Part shown: positions 9,064 through 16,586 of the stretch, piece by piece
Layout of the letters: the number at the start of each line of letters is the position of its first letter
How positions within the stretch are numbered: the stretch's first letter is position 1
Source: DAOPYU01 sp942493245
GTDB taxonomy: Bacteria; Sumerlaeota; Sumerlaeia; UBA8349
Reading direction: 5' to 3'
NCBI GenBank assembly: GCA_942493245.1
Contig: OW818685.1
Location: 682,001 to 746,000, forward strand
DNA: 64,000 nucleotides
Notes under the pieces: generated by a model
Seen by the model: the letters and a program-made list of their open reading frames with translations, nothing else
The model's database searches: none
Told to the model about the DNA's origin: nothing
Position numbers and translations under genes: made by a program

Positions 9064-9948
9064 CTACAGGTTGGCCAGTTTGCAGACGTGGTCGTCTTCC
9101 GCTTTCTTGCGGAAGTGCTCGTAGCTGCGGCGCTCGAATTCCTTGTACATGGCCATGCGGCGCATCATCTCGGCAAAGTCCACCTGATGCGCGTCGAACT
9201 CGGGGCCGTCCACGCACACATACTTCGTTTCGCCGCCGACCGACACGCGGCACCCGCCGCACATGCCCGTGCCATCCACCATGAGCGTGTTGAGACTGGC
9301 ATACGTGGGCACGGCAAAAGGACGCGTGGTTTCGGACACGAATTTCATCATGATGGGGGGGCCGACCGTGATGCAGAAATCAATCGGGCGTTTGCCCTCG
9401 GGCGTCTCGATGCCGCCCGCTTCGAGCATCTCCTTGAGCGGCTGCGTCACCACCCCCTTGGCGCCGTAGGAACCGTCGTCGGTGCAACAGATCACCTGGT
9501 CGCTGATCGAGCGAATCCGCTCCTCGAAAACCATGAACTCGCGCGAGCGAGCGCCCAGAATCGAAACGACGTAGTTGCCCGCCTCGTGCAGAGCCTTGGC
9601 GATGGGGTACAGGGGCGCAATGCCCAACCCGCCGCCGACACAGACCGCCGTGCCGAAGTTCTCGATATGCGTGGGCATGCCGAGCGGCCCCACCACGTCG
9701 AGGATCGTGTCGCCGGGTTTCTTGGCGCACACCTCGGCGCTGCCCTTGCCTACTTCCTGCACCACGAGGTCGAGTGTTCCGCGCTCGGGGTCGGCTCCAG
9801 CGATGGACAACGGGAGACGTTCGCTGCGCTCGTTGGCGCGCAGAATGAGAAACTGCCCCGCCCGGCGCTTACGCGCCAACTCGGGAAACTCGATAACCAG
9901 ATGCACAATTTTTTCCGCCAGTTCATGGCGTTCCAGGACTTTATACAT
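9064..9948 (-). CDS. NfnA/SudB-like FAD/NAD-binding oxidoreductase subunit
   Basis: A 294-residue protein of the PyrK/NfnA/sulfide dehydrogenase beta-subunit superfamily. An N-terminal FAD-binding barrel includes 'RLPLSIAG', an NAD-binding domain has 'VCVGGGLGIAPLYPIAKAL', and a C-terminal 2Fe-2S loop has 'GTGMCGGCRVSVGG' with a further Cys in 'YVCVDGPEFDAH'. The GTGMCGGC form is typical of NfnA/SudB (small subunit of ferredoxin:NADP oxidoreductase) rather than of PyrK. The usual partner NfnB, a GltD-like flavoprotein, is not next to it. The ATG at 9948 follows GGAGGGGAGAGG. Confidence 0.85.
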   Translation of the reverse strand: MYKVLERHELAEKIVHLVIEFPELARKRRAGQFLILRANERSERLPLSIAGADPERGTLDLVVQEVGKGSAEVCAKKPGDTILDVVGPLGMPTHIENFGTAVCVGGGLGIAPLYPIAKALHEAGNYVVSILGARSREFMVFEERIRSISDQVICCTDDGSYGAKGVVTQPLKEMLEAGGIETPEGKRPIDFCITVGPPIMMKFVSETTRPFAVPTYASLNTLMVDGTGMCGGCRVSVGGETKYVCVDGPEFDAHQVDFAEMMRRMAMYKEFERRSYEHFRKKAEDDHVCKLANL

Positions 9949-10226
9949 GGCGATTCCTCTCCCCTCCACAAACCCCGGCTCACCCTCAAAACAAGGCCGG
10001 ATATACGCGGCAAATTGTGGCGCACTCCGCCCCTTTGCGCAAGCAAAATCCCGGGGGCAAAATCCCGGGATATCGAAACGGATGCGGATTCCACACACCT
10101 GCACGGGTGGGGAGAAACGGGACCGGACGGGGGAAACGAACCGGGTGTGGGCAGGGACGAACCGGGAGGGTGTGGGACCGCCGCCCTCGGCGGTCATCCC
10201 AATCAAACAGAACCGACGCCGGCGGG

Positions 10227-10307
10227 GACGCCGGCGATACAAAACCCCGAAGCCAGCGAAGACACCGGCGGTACAAAACCCCGAAGCCAGCGAGGACACC
10301 GGCGGGA
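10227..10307. repeat. 34-bp tandem repeat, about 2.4 copies
   Basis: Two near-identical 34-nt units (10227-10260 and 10261-10294) share 'tacaaaaccccgaagccagc', preceded by 'gacgccggcg' or 'gacaccggcg', with a partial third unit following and another partial GC-rich word before. Non-coding. Confidence 0.8.
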
Positions 10308-10637
10308 TGAACCGCTTTTCATTCTCCATTGTCAATTCTCCATTATCCATTCTCCATTGCCCCCGTTCCCCCTTCTCAATTTCTTTACGGATGTTCTTGC
10401 TTTATGGCGGCGTGTGCGGTATTGAAGAAACAGTGGTTGGCCTCCGATTGGGGAGAAGGGCGCCGCGCCGGTTTCGACGGGCCGGGGCGTATTCGGTTTT
10501 TCTCCTCCTTCTCGACCGGACGATTCGGTACCGGTAACACCGTCCGAGAAAAGGCGTCCCCGCCTTCTTTCCCGCTTTTCTGAAGGAAGACGGAACGGAC
10601 CACGCGGTCGGAGAATGCGCGGTTTTCCGATTTTGGC

Positions 10638-10668
10638 TTGACAGCCCCCCGGGGCTTTTTTGTATAGT
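10638..10668 (+). promoter_or_regulatory. Sigma-70-type promoter of the HU gene
   Basis: A perfect -35 TTGACA (10638-10643) and a -10-like TATAGT (10663-10668) within 'tgtatagtgt'. The spacer is 19 nt to TATAGT, or 17 nt if TGTATA is used. The HU start codon lies about 70 bp downstream. Confidence 0.65.
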
Positions 10669-10738
10669 GTGAAGAGTTGGGTCTATTAGACTTTCTTTCC
10701 GTTCAGGATTGCCGAATTTCGCCTAAGGAGTGATTTCC

Positions 10739-11092
10739 ATGACTAAAGCGGAAGTTGCCCACAATCTCGCCAAAAAGGTCGGTCTCTCGCACAAGCAGAG
10801 TGTGGAGGCGCTCGAGATTTTTCTGGCCTCCATCAAAGAAGCGTTGCAAGGGGGAGACAAGGTTTCGCTTGTGGGCTTTGGCACCTTCTACGTGAAGGAA
10901 CGCAACGCCCGAAACGGACGAAACCCCCGGACCGGTACCGGCATCACGATTCCCCAAAAGGTCGTCCCGACGTTCAAGCCAGGCAAGGCGTTCCGCGACC
11001 TGGTGAAAAATCTGGACGATTCCCAACCCTCCGGACCGGCCTTGGAAGTCACCCCCGCGGAAAACTATTCCGAATCGTTCGGCCAGGAATAG
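10739..11092 (+). CDS. hup: HU-family nucleoid DNA-binding protein
   Basis: A 117-residue histone-like protein that bends and compacts DNA as a dimer. The HU fold is complete: 'MTKAEVAHNLAKKVGLS' helix-turn, 'VSLVGFGTFYVKERNARNGR' with the flanking beta-arm 'NPRTGTGITIPQKVVPTFKPG', then the closing helix. The ~25 residues after the fold (to 'SFGQE') are an extra acidic/polar tail. The ATG at 10739 has TAAGGAG; a GTG nine bases upstream is less well placed. Confidence 0.94.
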   Translation: MTKAEVAHNLAKKVGLSHKQSVEALEIFLASIKEALQGGDKVSLVGFGTFYVKERNARNGRNPRTGTGITIPQKVVPTFKPGKAFRDLVKNLDDSQPSGPALEVTPAENYSESFGQE

Positions 11093-11206
11093 GCATCGTT
11101 CCACAATGGGTGAAGATTGAAAACCCGATCGCCTGCCGGGTATCGTGCCCCCAAAGGGCGCGGGCGCTCGTCGGGAAGAGTGTCTCGAAGCAGAAGGAGA
11201 AGAAAG

Positions 11207-11416
11207 ATGCGGCGGATCGCTTTTATGTTGTTGCTTGGATTGATGGGACTCCAGATGACAAGTTGTGCCATTGTTTACACGGCCCGGTACCAGAAGGGCG
11301 ACAAGCATATCAAGGAAATCGGGCTTTTCTCTTGTCCCAAGGTCCACACGGGTATCCCCATTTACCGGGATATCGAGCAGGTCAACGACGACAACCTGCC
11401 GGTGATTCCGGAATAA
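11207..11416 (+). CDS. Small lipoprotein
   Basis: A 69-residue peptide starting 'MRRIAFMLLLGLMGL', with lipobox 'QMTSC' and a short mature part of about 50 residues. The start at 11207 is supported by AAGGAGA; the frame is open further upstream, but that stretch is Arg-rich and lacks signal features. No family recognised. It follows the HU gene by 114 bp and ends 78 bp before a strong terminator. Confidence 0.6.
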   Translation: MRRIAFMLLLGLMGLQMTSCAIVYTARYQKGDKHIKEIGLFSCPKVHTGIPIYRDIEQVNDDNLPVIPE

Positions 11417-11494
11417 ACCGCATCGCGCATGCGCGGTGTTTTCTGTTCAGTGAATGATTCTTCGGACGGCCCTGTCGGAGAAAGAGATTTTTTA

Positions 11495-11537
11495 CCCCTC
11501 CCGCCTGCGCAAACACGCAGGCGGGAGGGGTTGTTTT
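11495..11537. terminator. Intrinsic terminator between convergent genes
   Basis: A perfect 15-bp GC-rich stem (11495-11509 with 11516-11530), loop caaaca, then 'ttgtttt'. It ends the small-lipoprotein transcript and faces the convergent membrane-protein gene. Confidence 0.9.
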
Positions 11538-11611
11538 GTGGCGGGGGTTGCCAGGGAAACGACCGAGAACCCACCGGTCCTTCTCGATGAATGAAATATT
11601 GTCAAGGAGTT

Positions 11612-12487
11612 CTATGGAAGCAGGGTATAAGGGGTGTGCGGGTCTTTCACCCCCACGCCCCTCAACGGGCCGTTCTTTCGAACCCATCGCGCTTTCGTCC
11701 GATTGAATTCGTTGAGGAGAACCTCCCCACTGGACCACGTAATGAAATTGTCTTTGAATTTTGGCGGTCTCTCCGAGACGGGCCAGACCGCATAGACCAG
11801 ATCGTAGAGTTTTCGCATGTCTTCCTGAGAGAAGGGAGCATTCTCGGCAAGAGTGCGAAGATCGTCGAGCGATTCGACCGGTTCCAGGCGCTTCGGATAA
11901 GGCGCCTTGTCATAGTAACTGTTACGATCATCTCGGAACATGGTAAACAATGACATTTCACGGGGAATCAGCAAATAGCGACAAACCCATTCCCCGTTTT
12001 TGTACCCAACAGCCCCTGAAGTCGATCCCCCGACATAGAACAGGCAGTAATCGAAGTCCGGCGAGTCCATTTTGATTTTCCAGACACCGACGTGATTTTC
12101 CCCAAAATACTCGATCGGACTTTTGTCTGAATTGAGGTAATCCACGGTCCACTGACGGTTGTCTCTATTCGAATAATAGAATATGATGGACAGGGAAACA
12201 AGGGTCCAGCCGATGAGAAAGACACCATAGAACAGCATAACCTCTCTGAACAGGGTCTTTTTCGTATTCACCAGGATAAACGCAATAAGAGTGAGGGGTG
12301 GGGACAGAAAAAATGACAAAAATGAAATGCATGGCAGGATTCCGAAAGCCGGATCAACTTCTGGCCCCATGTATTCCGGAGAACCGATATATCGCACCCA
12401 TCCATACACAAGAAACCCCATCATCACCAAGGGGAAAAGATAAACTTTTCTTGGCAGTCGCGACAGAAATTGCAGCAGAGATCGCAA
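11612..12487 (-). CDS. Hypothetical membrane protein
   Basis: A 291-residue protein of unknown family. Three hydrophobic segments lie in the first 120 residues (around 16-33, 48-72 and 80-102), and the remainder is a soluble domain with aromatic-rich segments ('FDYCLFYVGGS', 'GYKNGEWVCRYLL'). It starts at a TTG preceded by GGAAGGAAG, 43 bp after aroQ on the same strand, so it is probably co-transcribed with aroQ. Base composition is visibly lower in GC than aroQ, suggesting a different history. I cannot assign a function. Confidence 0.65.
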   Translation of the reverse strand: MRSLLQFLSRLPRKVYLFPLVMMGFLVYGWVRYIGSPEYMGPEVDPAFGILPCISFLSFFLSPPLTLIAFILVNTKKTLFREVMLFYGVFLIGWTLVSLSIIFYYSNRDNRQWTVDYLNSDKSPIEYFGENHVGVWKIKMDSPDFDYCLFYVGGSTSGAVGYKNGEWVCRYLLIPREMSLFTMFRDDRNSYYDKAPYPKRLEPVESLDDLRTLAENAPFSQEDMRKLYDLVYAVWPVSERPPKFKDNFITWSSGEVLLNEFNRTKARWVRKNGPLRGVGVKDPHTPYTLLP

Positions 12488-12530
12488 TCGAACTCTTCCT
12501 TCCGCAGGGGAGTTATTCTCCCGATTCCTC

Positions 12531-12998
12531 TCACCCGATTCGGTGTTCTTTCAGGAGAGCCAGGGCGGCCTGGAAGGCGAGGGTGTAACCCTGCGCGCCA
12601 AAGCCGCTGATCTGGCCGACGGCCACCGGGGCGATATACGAGTGGTGGCGGAAAGCCTCGCGTTTGTAGATGTTCGACAGATGCACTTCGATGACCGGGA
12701 TCTCGACGGCGGCGATGGCGTCGGCCAGCGCGACACTCGTGTGGGTGTAGGCGCCGGGGTTGAACAGAATGACATCCACCCGGCCCTTGGCCTGCTGGAT
12801 GCGGTCCACCAGCGCGCCCTCGTGGTTGCTCTGGAAGCACTCGAACGCGATTTCCTCGCGGTTCGCCAGTTCCCGGATTTCCGCCTCGATCTGGGGCAGG
12901 GTAGTGGACCCGTACTTGTCCGGCTCGCGCTGCCCGAGCAGGTTCAGGTTCGGACCGTTCAACAACAGGATCGTGAATTTGTTCGGAGATTTTTCCAT
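12531..12998 (-). CDS. aroQ: 3-Dehydroquinate dehydratase, type II
   Basis: A 155-residue shikimate-pathway enzyme that dehydrates 3-dehydroquinate to 3-dehydroshikimate. It shows the type II N-terminal signature 'LLLNGPNLNLLGQREPDKYG' with the catalytic Tyr, the 'NPGAYTHTSVALADA' loop and 'EVHLSNIYKREAFRHHS' with the catalytic His. The ATG at 12998 has AAGGA upstream. Another pathway gene, aroB, lies 395 bp upstream on the same strand, separated by a repeat-filled gap. Confidence 0.96.
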   Translation of the reverse strand: MEKSPNKFTILLLNGPNLNLLGQREPDKYGSTTLPQIEAEIRELANREEIAFECFQSNHEGALVDRIQQAKGRVDVILFNPGAYTHTSVALADAIAAVEIPVIEVHLSNIYKREAFRHHSYIAPVAVGQISGFGAQGYTLAFQAALALLKEHRIG

Positions 12999-13392
12999 GG
13001 TCGTCAATCCTTTTCGTTGGGACGCCTCGTCAGGGCGCAAACAGAAATACCTGTACGTCAAATCAGGAAGCCTGAAAGGCTTCTACATACGACAGCCCAG
13101 GGCAGAGCGAAGCGTCGCCCTGGGAAAGGATGCCTCCTTGACCGAACCCTGTAAGGGTTCAACAAAGATAAAAAACTTCCGGTATTTTGTAGTGCCCCTT
13201 CAGGGCACGGAAAAATAAAAACCCCATACCCAGGGCGACGCTTCGCTCTGCCCTGGGCTGATGTATGTTTATCCCTTTCAGGGAAATTTTTCAACGTAAT
13301 GGAAGTGACACCGTAGTGTAACACCTTCAGAATACCCTCTTTTCAAAAGGAATCGGATTCCGTCCTTTTCTACAATTGAGGAAGAAATACAA
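12999..13392. other. Repeat-filled gap between aroB and aroQ
   Basis: A 394-bp non-coding stretch. It contains an exact inverted pair of 32-bp palindromic units (13093-13124 and 13229-13260) and short hairpins such as 'gtgccccttcagggcac' (13191-13207) and 'tccctttcaggga'. I see no promoter that I can defend. Confidence 0.6.
13093..13260. repeat. Inverted pair of CCCAGGGCG-family palindromes, copies 2 and 3
   Basis: 13093-13124 and 13229-13260 are exact reverse complements over 32 bp. Each unit is itself nearly palindromic (cccagggc ... gccctggg) with core 'gacgcttcgctct'. About 104 bp lie between them, including 'ccctgtaaggg' and 'gtgccccttcagggcac'. Related to units at 8123-8154 and 40162-40195. 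Confidence 0.88.
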
Positions 13393-14493
13393 CTATTGCG
13401 TCAGCGCTCCCATCTCTTCAATCACGCGCGACAGCACGTCGCGGGGCACATCGTTGCGGATCACCACTTCTCCCATTTTGACGGGCAACACAAACCGCAG
13501 GTGGCCGTCGAGGACCTTCTTGTCGCTCTTCATGCGGTCGAGAACGGCCTGAACCTTGAGATCTTCGATACGCGCCGGCAGACCGGACTCCTCGATCAAC
13601 CGCTCCAGACGCCCGGTCAACATCGGGTCCGCGCACACCCCGATCGAGCGGGCAATGCGCGCCGCCGCCACCATGCCAATGGCCACCGCTTCGCCGTGGC
13701 GCACCCGGCCGTAACCGCTCAGCGCTTCGATGGCGTGGCCGACCGTGTGGCCGAAGTTCAGGATGGCCCGCAGGCCCGACTCGCGCTCGTCGTGCGCCAC
13801 CACGTCCGCCTTCACCCGGCACGAACCGGCGACCACGTGGGTCAGCGCCGCACCGTCGAGCGCGAAAATCAGATCCAGATTTTCCTCGAGAAACTGGAAG
13901 TAGTCCGCGTCGCGGATCACGCCGTGCTTGATGACTTCGGCGAAACCGGACCGGAACTCTTCGGCGGGCAGGGTGCGCAGAAACGCCAGGTCCATGAAGA
14001 CCAGCTTCGGCTGCCAGAAGGCCCCGACACTGTTCTTGGCGCGCGTGAGGTTGACACCCGTCTTCCCCCCGACGCTCGAATCCACCATCGCCAGCAGGGT
14101 TGTGGGGACTTGGATAAACTCTATGCCGCGCATGTAGGTGGCCGCCGCAAAGCCCGTCATGTCGCCCACCACGCCGCCGCCGAGCGCCAGCAGGGCCGAC
14201 TGGCGCGTGTAGCCGCGCTCGATGAGGTGGTCCCAGATCCGGTGGACCGTTTCGACCGTCTTCTGCGCCTCACCTTCGGGGATTTCGACCAGTTCGGCCT
14301 GAAAACCCGCCTGACACAGCGCTTCGAGGACAGCGCCGCCGTGGAGGCGCGCGATTTCCGGATTGCTGACGACCGCGATCCGGTCGCACCGGGGCAGCGC
14401 CTCGCGCGCCTGCGCACCCAGCTCGGCCACGCAGTCCCACCCGATGCGGATGGGGTATTGCCGGTCGCCCAGACCGACGATGATTTCTTCCAT
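13393..14493 (-). CDS. aroB: 3-Dehydroquinate synthase (internal start of the fused frame)
   Basis: A 366-residue NAD+- and metal-dependent enzyme that cyclises DAHP to 3-dehydroquinate, the second step of the shikimate pathway. The NAD-binding 'LALGGGVVGDMTGFAAATY', 'QVPTTLLAMVDSSVGGKTG', and metal ligands in 'RSGFAEVIKHG', 'LNFGHTVGHAIE' and 'RHGEAV' are all present. The ATG at 14493 is preceded by AAGGAAGGA, an excellent Shine-Dalgarno. However, the same frame is open upstream through a DUF190 domain with no stop, so AroB may be made both alone and as the C-terminal part of a fusion. Confidence 0.93.
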   Translation of the reverse strand: MEEIIVGLGDRQYPIRIGWDCVAELGAQAREALPRCDRIAVVSNPEIARLHGGAVLEALCQAGFQAELVEIPEGEAQKTVETVHRIWDHLIERGYTRQSALLALGGGVVGDMTGFAAATYMRGIEFIQVPTTLLAMVDSSVGGKTGVNLTRAKNSVGAFWQPKLVFMDLAFLRTLPAEEFRSGFAEVIKHGVIRDADYFQFLEENLDLIFALDGAALTHVVAGSCRVKADVVAHDERESGLRAILNFGHTVGHAIEALSGYGRVRHGEAVAIGMVAAARIARSIGVCADPMLTGRLERLIEESGLPARIEDLKVQAVLDRMKSDKKVLDGHLRFVLPVKMGEVVIRNDVPRDVLSRVIEEMGALTQ

Positions 14494-14922
14494 GTGAGAG
14501 TCCTTCCTTGTGTCTGCGCCGGAGTGTCCGACTCCAGTAGAGAGAATGGGGGTGTTACCGGAAGCGGCGGGAGCAGAAACCGGTTCGGCCTGGGGCGGGC
14601 GATGCGCCACCACCCGCACCCGCTCAACCGTGGCCATCCCCTCGCCCAGCCATTCGGAGAGACTGGGTAGGAACGCCTCGATCTTCTCAGGGGTATCTAC
14701 AATTTCGATCACCAGGGGCAAGCTGACCGCCAGGCGCAGGATGTGCGCCGAGTGCAGGTGGCTGTGGACACCGAACCCCTCCAACCCGCGCAGGACGGTC
14801 GCGCCGGCCATTTTGCGCTCGCGCGCGTGGGCGACAATCACTTCATACAGGGGCTTGCCCTGGTATTTGTCCGCCTCGGAAATAAAAACGCGCAGCAGTT
14901 CCGCCTCACCGGCCCAAGTCAT
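13393..14922 (-). CDS. DUF190 domain fused in frame to 3-dehydroquinate synthase
   Basis: The open frame from the ATG at 14922 (AAAGGGG upstream) runs 509 codons. Residues 1-105 are a DUF190 domain ('LLRVFISEADKYQGKPLYE', 'MAGATVLRGLEGFGVHSH', 'LPLVIEIVDTPEKIEAFLP'). A linker of about 38 Pro/Ala/Gly-rich residues follows, then complete AroB from residue 144. DUF190 proteins are small and of unknown biochemical role; they are often neighbours of crcB fluoride channels, as here (crcB is 38 bp upstream). Either this is a true two-domain protein or DUF190 has lost its stop codon and AroB is also initiated internally. A combination with AroB is not one I know. Confidence 0.7.
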   Translation of the reverse strand: MTWAGEAELLRVFISEADKYQGKPLYEVIVAHARERKMAGATVLRGLEGFGVHSHLHSAHILRLAVSLPLVIEIVDTPEKIEAFLPSLSEWLGEGMATVERVRVVAHRPPQAEPVSAPAASGNTPILSTGVGHSGADTRKDSHMEEIIVGLGDRQYPIRIGWDCVAELGAQAREALPRCDRIAVVSNPEIARLHGGAVLEALCQAGFQAELVEIPEGEAQKTVETVHRIWDHLIERGYTRQSALLALGGGVVGDMTGFAAATYMRGIEFIQVPTTLLAMVDSSVGGKTGVNLTRAKNSVGAFWQPKLVFMDLAFLRTLPAEEFRSGFAEVIKHGVIRDADYFQFLEENLDLIFALDGAALTHVVAGSCRVKADVVAHDERESGLRAILNFGHTVGHAIEALSGYGRVRHGEAVAIGMVAAARIARSIGVCADPMLTGRLERLIEESGLPARIEDLKVQAVLDRMKSDKKVLDGHLRFVLPVKMGEVVIRNDVPRDVLSRVIEEMGALTQ

Positions 14923-14960
14923 GGTGTTGTGCCCCTTTCCAGAAAAATCCCGTCCCCTCT

Positions 14961-15338
14961 TCAGACCACCCGTCCCAGAGCATGGCCCAGGAAGAGGCAC
15001 AGCAAACCGAGTACGTTTTGCCCCACCAGATTTCCCGCCACCCAGAGCCAGTTGCCATCTTCGAGCAACGCGCCCGTCTCGAACATGAACGACGAGAACG
15101 TCGTAAACGCTCCCATGAAACCGGTCAGAACGATCAACCGCAGCTCGGCTGCCGCTCCCAGACGGTTCTCCAGGGCCGACCAGATCAGCCCGAACGCGAA
15201 ACACCCGACCATGTTGACCACAAACGTGCCGATCGGAAAGGTTCCCGGTGTGATCCGTTGAACCCATCCGCCCAGGCCAAACCGCGCCAGCGTGCCGACC
15301 GCGCCAGCCAGCGCCATGCAGATCAGTTTCTGTGTCAT
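14961..15338 (-). CDS. crcB: CrcB/Fluc-type fluoride channel
   Basis: A 125-residue integral membrane protein with four hydrophobic helices; the dual-topology family exports fluoride. Signature segments are 'GAVGTLARFGLGGWVQ', 'FPIGTFVVNMVGCFAFGL' with the conserved Asn, and 'GFMGAFTTFSSFMFE' with the Phe-box. I chose the ATG at 15338 from family length, although no strong Shine-Dalgarno is visible; an in-frame GTG 18 bases upstream is an alternative. It is transcribed towards DUF190-aroB. I did not find a convincing fluoride riboswitch in its leader. Confidence 0.92.
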   Translation of the reverse strand: MTQKLICMALAGAVGTLARFGLGGWVQRITPGTFPIGTFVVNMVGCFAFGLIWSALENRLGAAAELRLIVLTGFMGAFTTFSSFMFETGALLEDGNWLWVAGNLVGQNVLGLLCLFLGHALGRVV

Positions 15339-15763
15339 GGATAAATTCTGCAACACGTTGAAACCCTCATCTCGCTCCGCTTTGGCGCCGTCCCTCCGCC
15401 CAGACCAAACCGCAGGGAATACCAACGTCCGGTAACAACCTAGCGTCCCCCACCCGGTGAGTCAATCGAAAAGGGTTCCGGAACGATTTTCCGGTTCCGG
15501 TTCTTATCGCTTTTTCCCCCGTCCCGATGGGTTGCCCGGGAGTTCTCAAGCAATCCCCCCCCCCTCAGCCACCTGCTTCTATTTTGAGAAAATTTTAATA
15601 TTTTCCTTGGACTTCCAAAGCCAATTCCTGCTAATGTGAACACAATATAGATCTGAGTGTGTCAAAACACAGACCCTTCCTGAGTGATTGAAAAAAACAG
15701 AGTTTCCCGAGTTCATTCTAATCCAGCATCCGATCTTGTCCGGCAGGTATTGAGGAGTCTCCT
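15339..15763. other. Divergent intergenic region crcB / pseudopilin
   Basis: 425 bp between two divergent genes. It contains an AT-rich patch around 15575-15605 and a short inverted repeat 'tgtgtcaaaacaca' at about 15658-15671. Promoters for both directions are expected here, but I cannot identify -10/-35 pairs with confidence. Confidence 0.45.
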
Positions 15764-16333
15764 ATGTCCAGTCCGAAATCGCTCGTAAAACGCATCTCCG
15801 ATGGGTTCACGCTGATCGAATTGCTGATCGTGGTCGCGATCATCACCATTCTGGCCGCCATTGCCGTCCCCAATTTCCTCGAGGCGCAGACACGCGCCAA
15901 GGTCTCGCGCACGCAATCCGACATGCGAAGCGTGGGGATCGCGCTTGATTCGTACAATGTGGACAACGGCACTTACCCTATCGTGATCTCAGGGGTAAAC
16001 TGGAACCCCCTCTCGGCGCGTCTTCGCGCTTTGAGTACTCCAGTCGCCTACATTGCCACCATTCCGCCCGATGTTTTTCCCGATCTGAAAAATTCCGCTT
16101 TCGCCGATCCGAGCTACGTGGACACCTTCGATTATTTTTCCAAGGTCAGCGATCCCGGTTCGGACAACGCCTCGCTGTTCGGGCGGTTGTGGCGATTGGC
16201 CAGCGCCGGGCCCGACCTGCACCAGGGATGGGGAGAAGTGCCCTACGACGCCACAAACGGCACCAAAAGTACCGGCGACATCTGGTTGATTCAGGGGGGC
16301 GGAAACGGCTGGCCCTACAAAAACAACGTTTGA
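15764..16333 (+). CDS. Type II secretion/type IV pilus-like pseudopilin
   Basis: A 189-residue prepilin. It has a short basic leader, cleavage site 'DGFTLIELLIVVAIITILAA' (cut between Gly and Phe, with Glu at +5), a long hydrophobic helix, and a GspG-like C-terminal domain with 'TQSDMRSVGIALDSYNVDNGTYP' and a tail 'YDATNGTKSTGDIW'. Such single pseudopilins are abundant in several uncultured phyla. The start at 15764 follows GAGGAG. No assembly ATPase or peptidase gene is nearby. The tail motif recurs in the exported protein at 28808-30751. Confidence 0.88.
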   Translation: MSSPKSLVKRISDGFTLIELLIVVAIITILAAIAVPNFLEAQTRAKVSRTQSDMRSVGIALDSYNVDNGTYPIVISGVNWNPLSARLRALSTPVAYIATIPPDVFPDLKNSAFADPSYVDTFDYFSKVSDPGSDNASLFGRLWRLASAGPDLHQGWGEVPYDATNGTKSTGDIWLIQGGGNGWPYKNNV

Positions 16334-16359
16334 GCCTGTGTGGCAAAGGATAGAACCTG

Positions 16360-16398
16360 AACCGGGGCGGGCGCGTGAAACCTGCCCCGGTTTTTATT
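16360..16398 (+). terminator. Intrinsic terminator after the pseudopilin
   Basis: A 12-bp stem (aaccggggcggg pairing with cctgccccggtt, one G-U) around a 9-nt loop and followed by 'tttatttc', 27 bp after the stop codon. Confidence 0.88.
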
Positions 16399-16586
16399 TC
16401 CGTACTCTCTTGCGTTTCGAGATGGCCGCATCGAAAGACTCCCCCTCCGCATTGTACCCGCCCCACAACCGGTCAACCGCTGGTTGCACGTATTCAACTT
16501 GTCCAGCCGCCCTCTTTTTGAGATAAACAGGGTGGCTGGGCGCGAGTGTATCCAGACGCGGTGAACCGCTCACAGGAGAGAAAAAA

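Larger units (their letters stand above)
9949..10738. other. 790-bp intergenic region with repeats and the HU promoter
   Basis: No convincing gene. It holds short palindromes, a 34-bp tandem repeat (10227-10307), a run of reiterated 'ttctccatt' words (10319-10360), and the promoter of the HU gene near its right end. The open frames that cross it are compositionally unlike the neighbouring genes and have no recognisable protein features. Confidence 0.6.

Noticed and set aside
9064..9948. Assignment as PyrK
   Set aside because: The Fe-S loop GTGMCGGC and the overall ending match NfnA/SudB better than PyrK, and pyrD is not adjacent.
8188..10425. Long open frame on the plus strand across the ompH-like and nfnA-like genes
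   Set aside because: It runs antisense to two genes with clear families and lacks any recognisable domain.
15339..15480. Possible fluoride riboswitch in the crcB leader
   Set aside because: I could not find the AACCGCC-like core or the paired helices of the crcB motif; only GC-rich short words.
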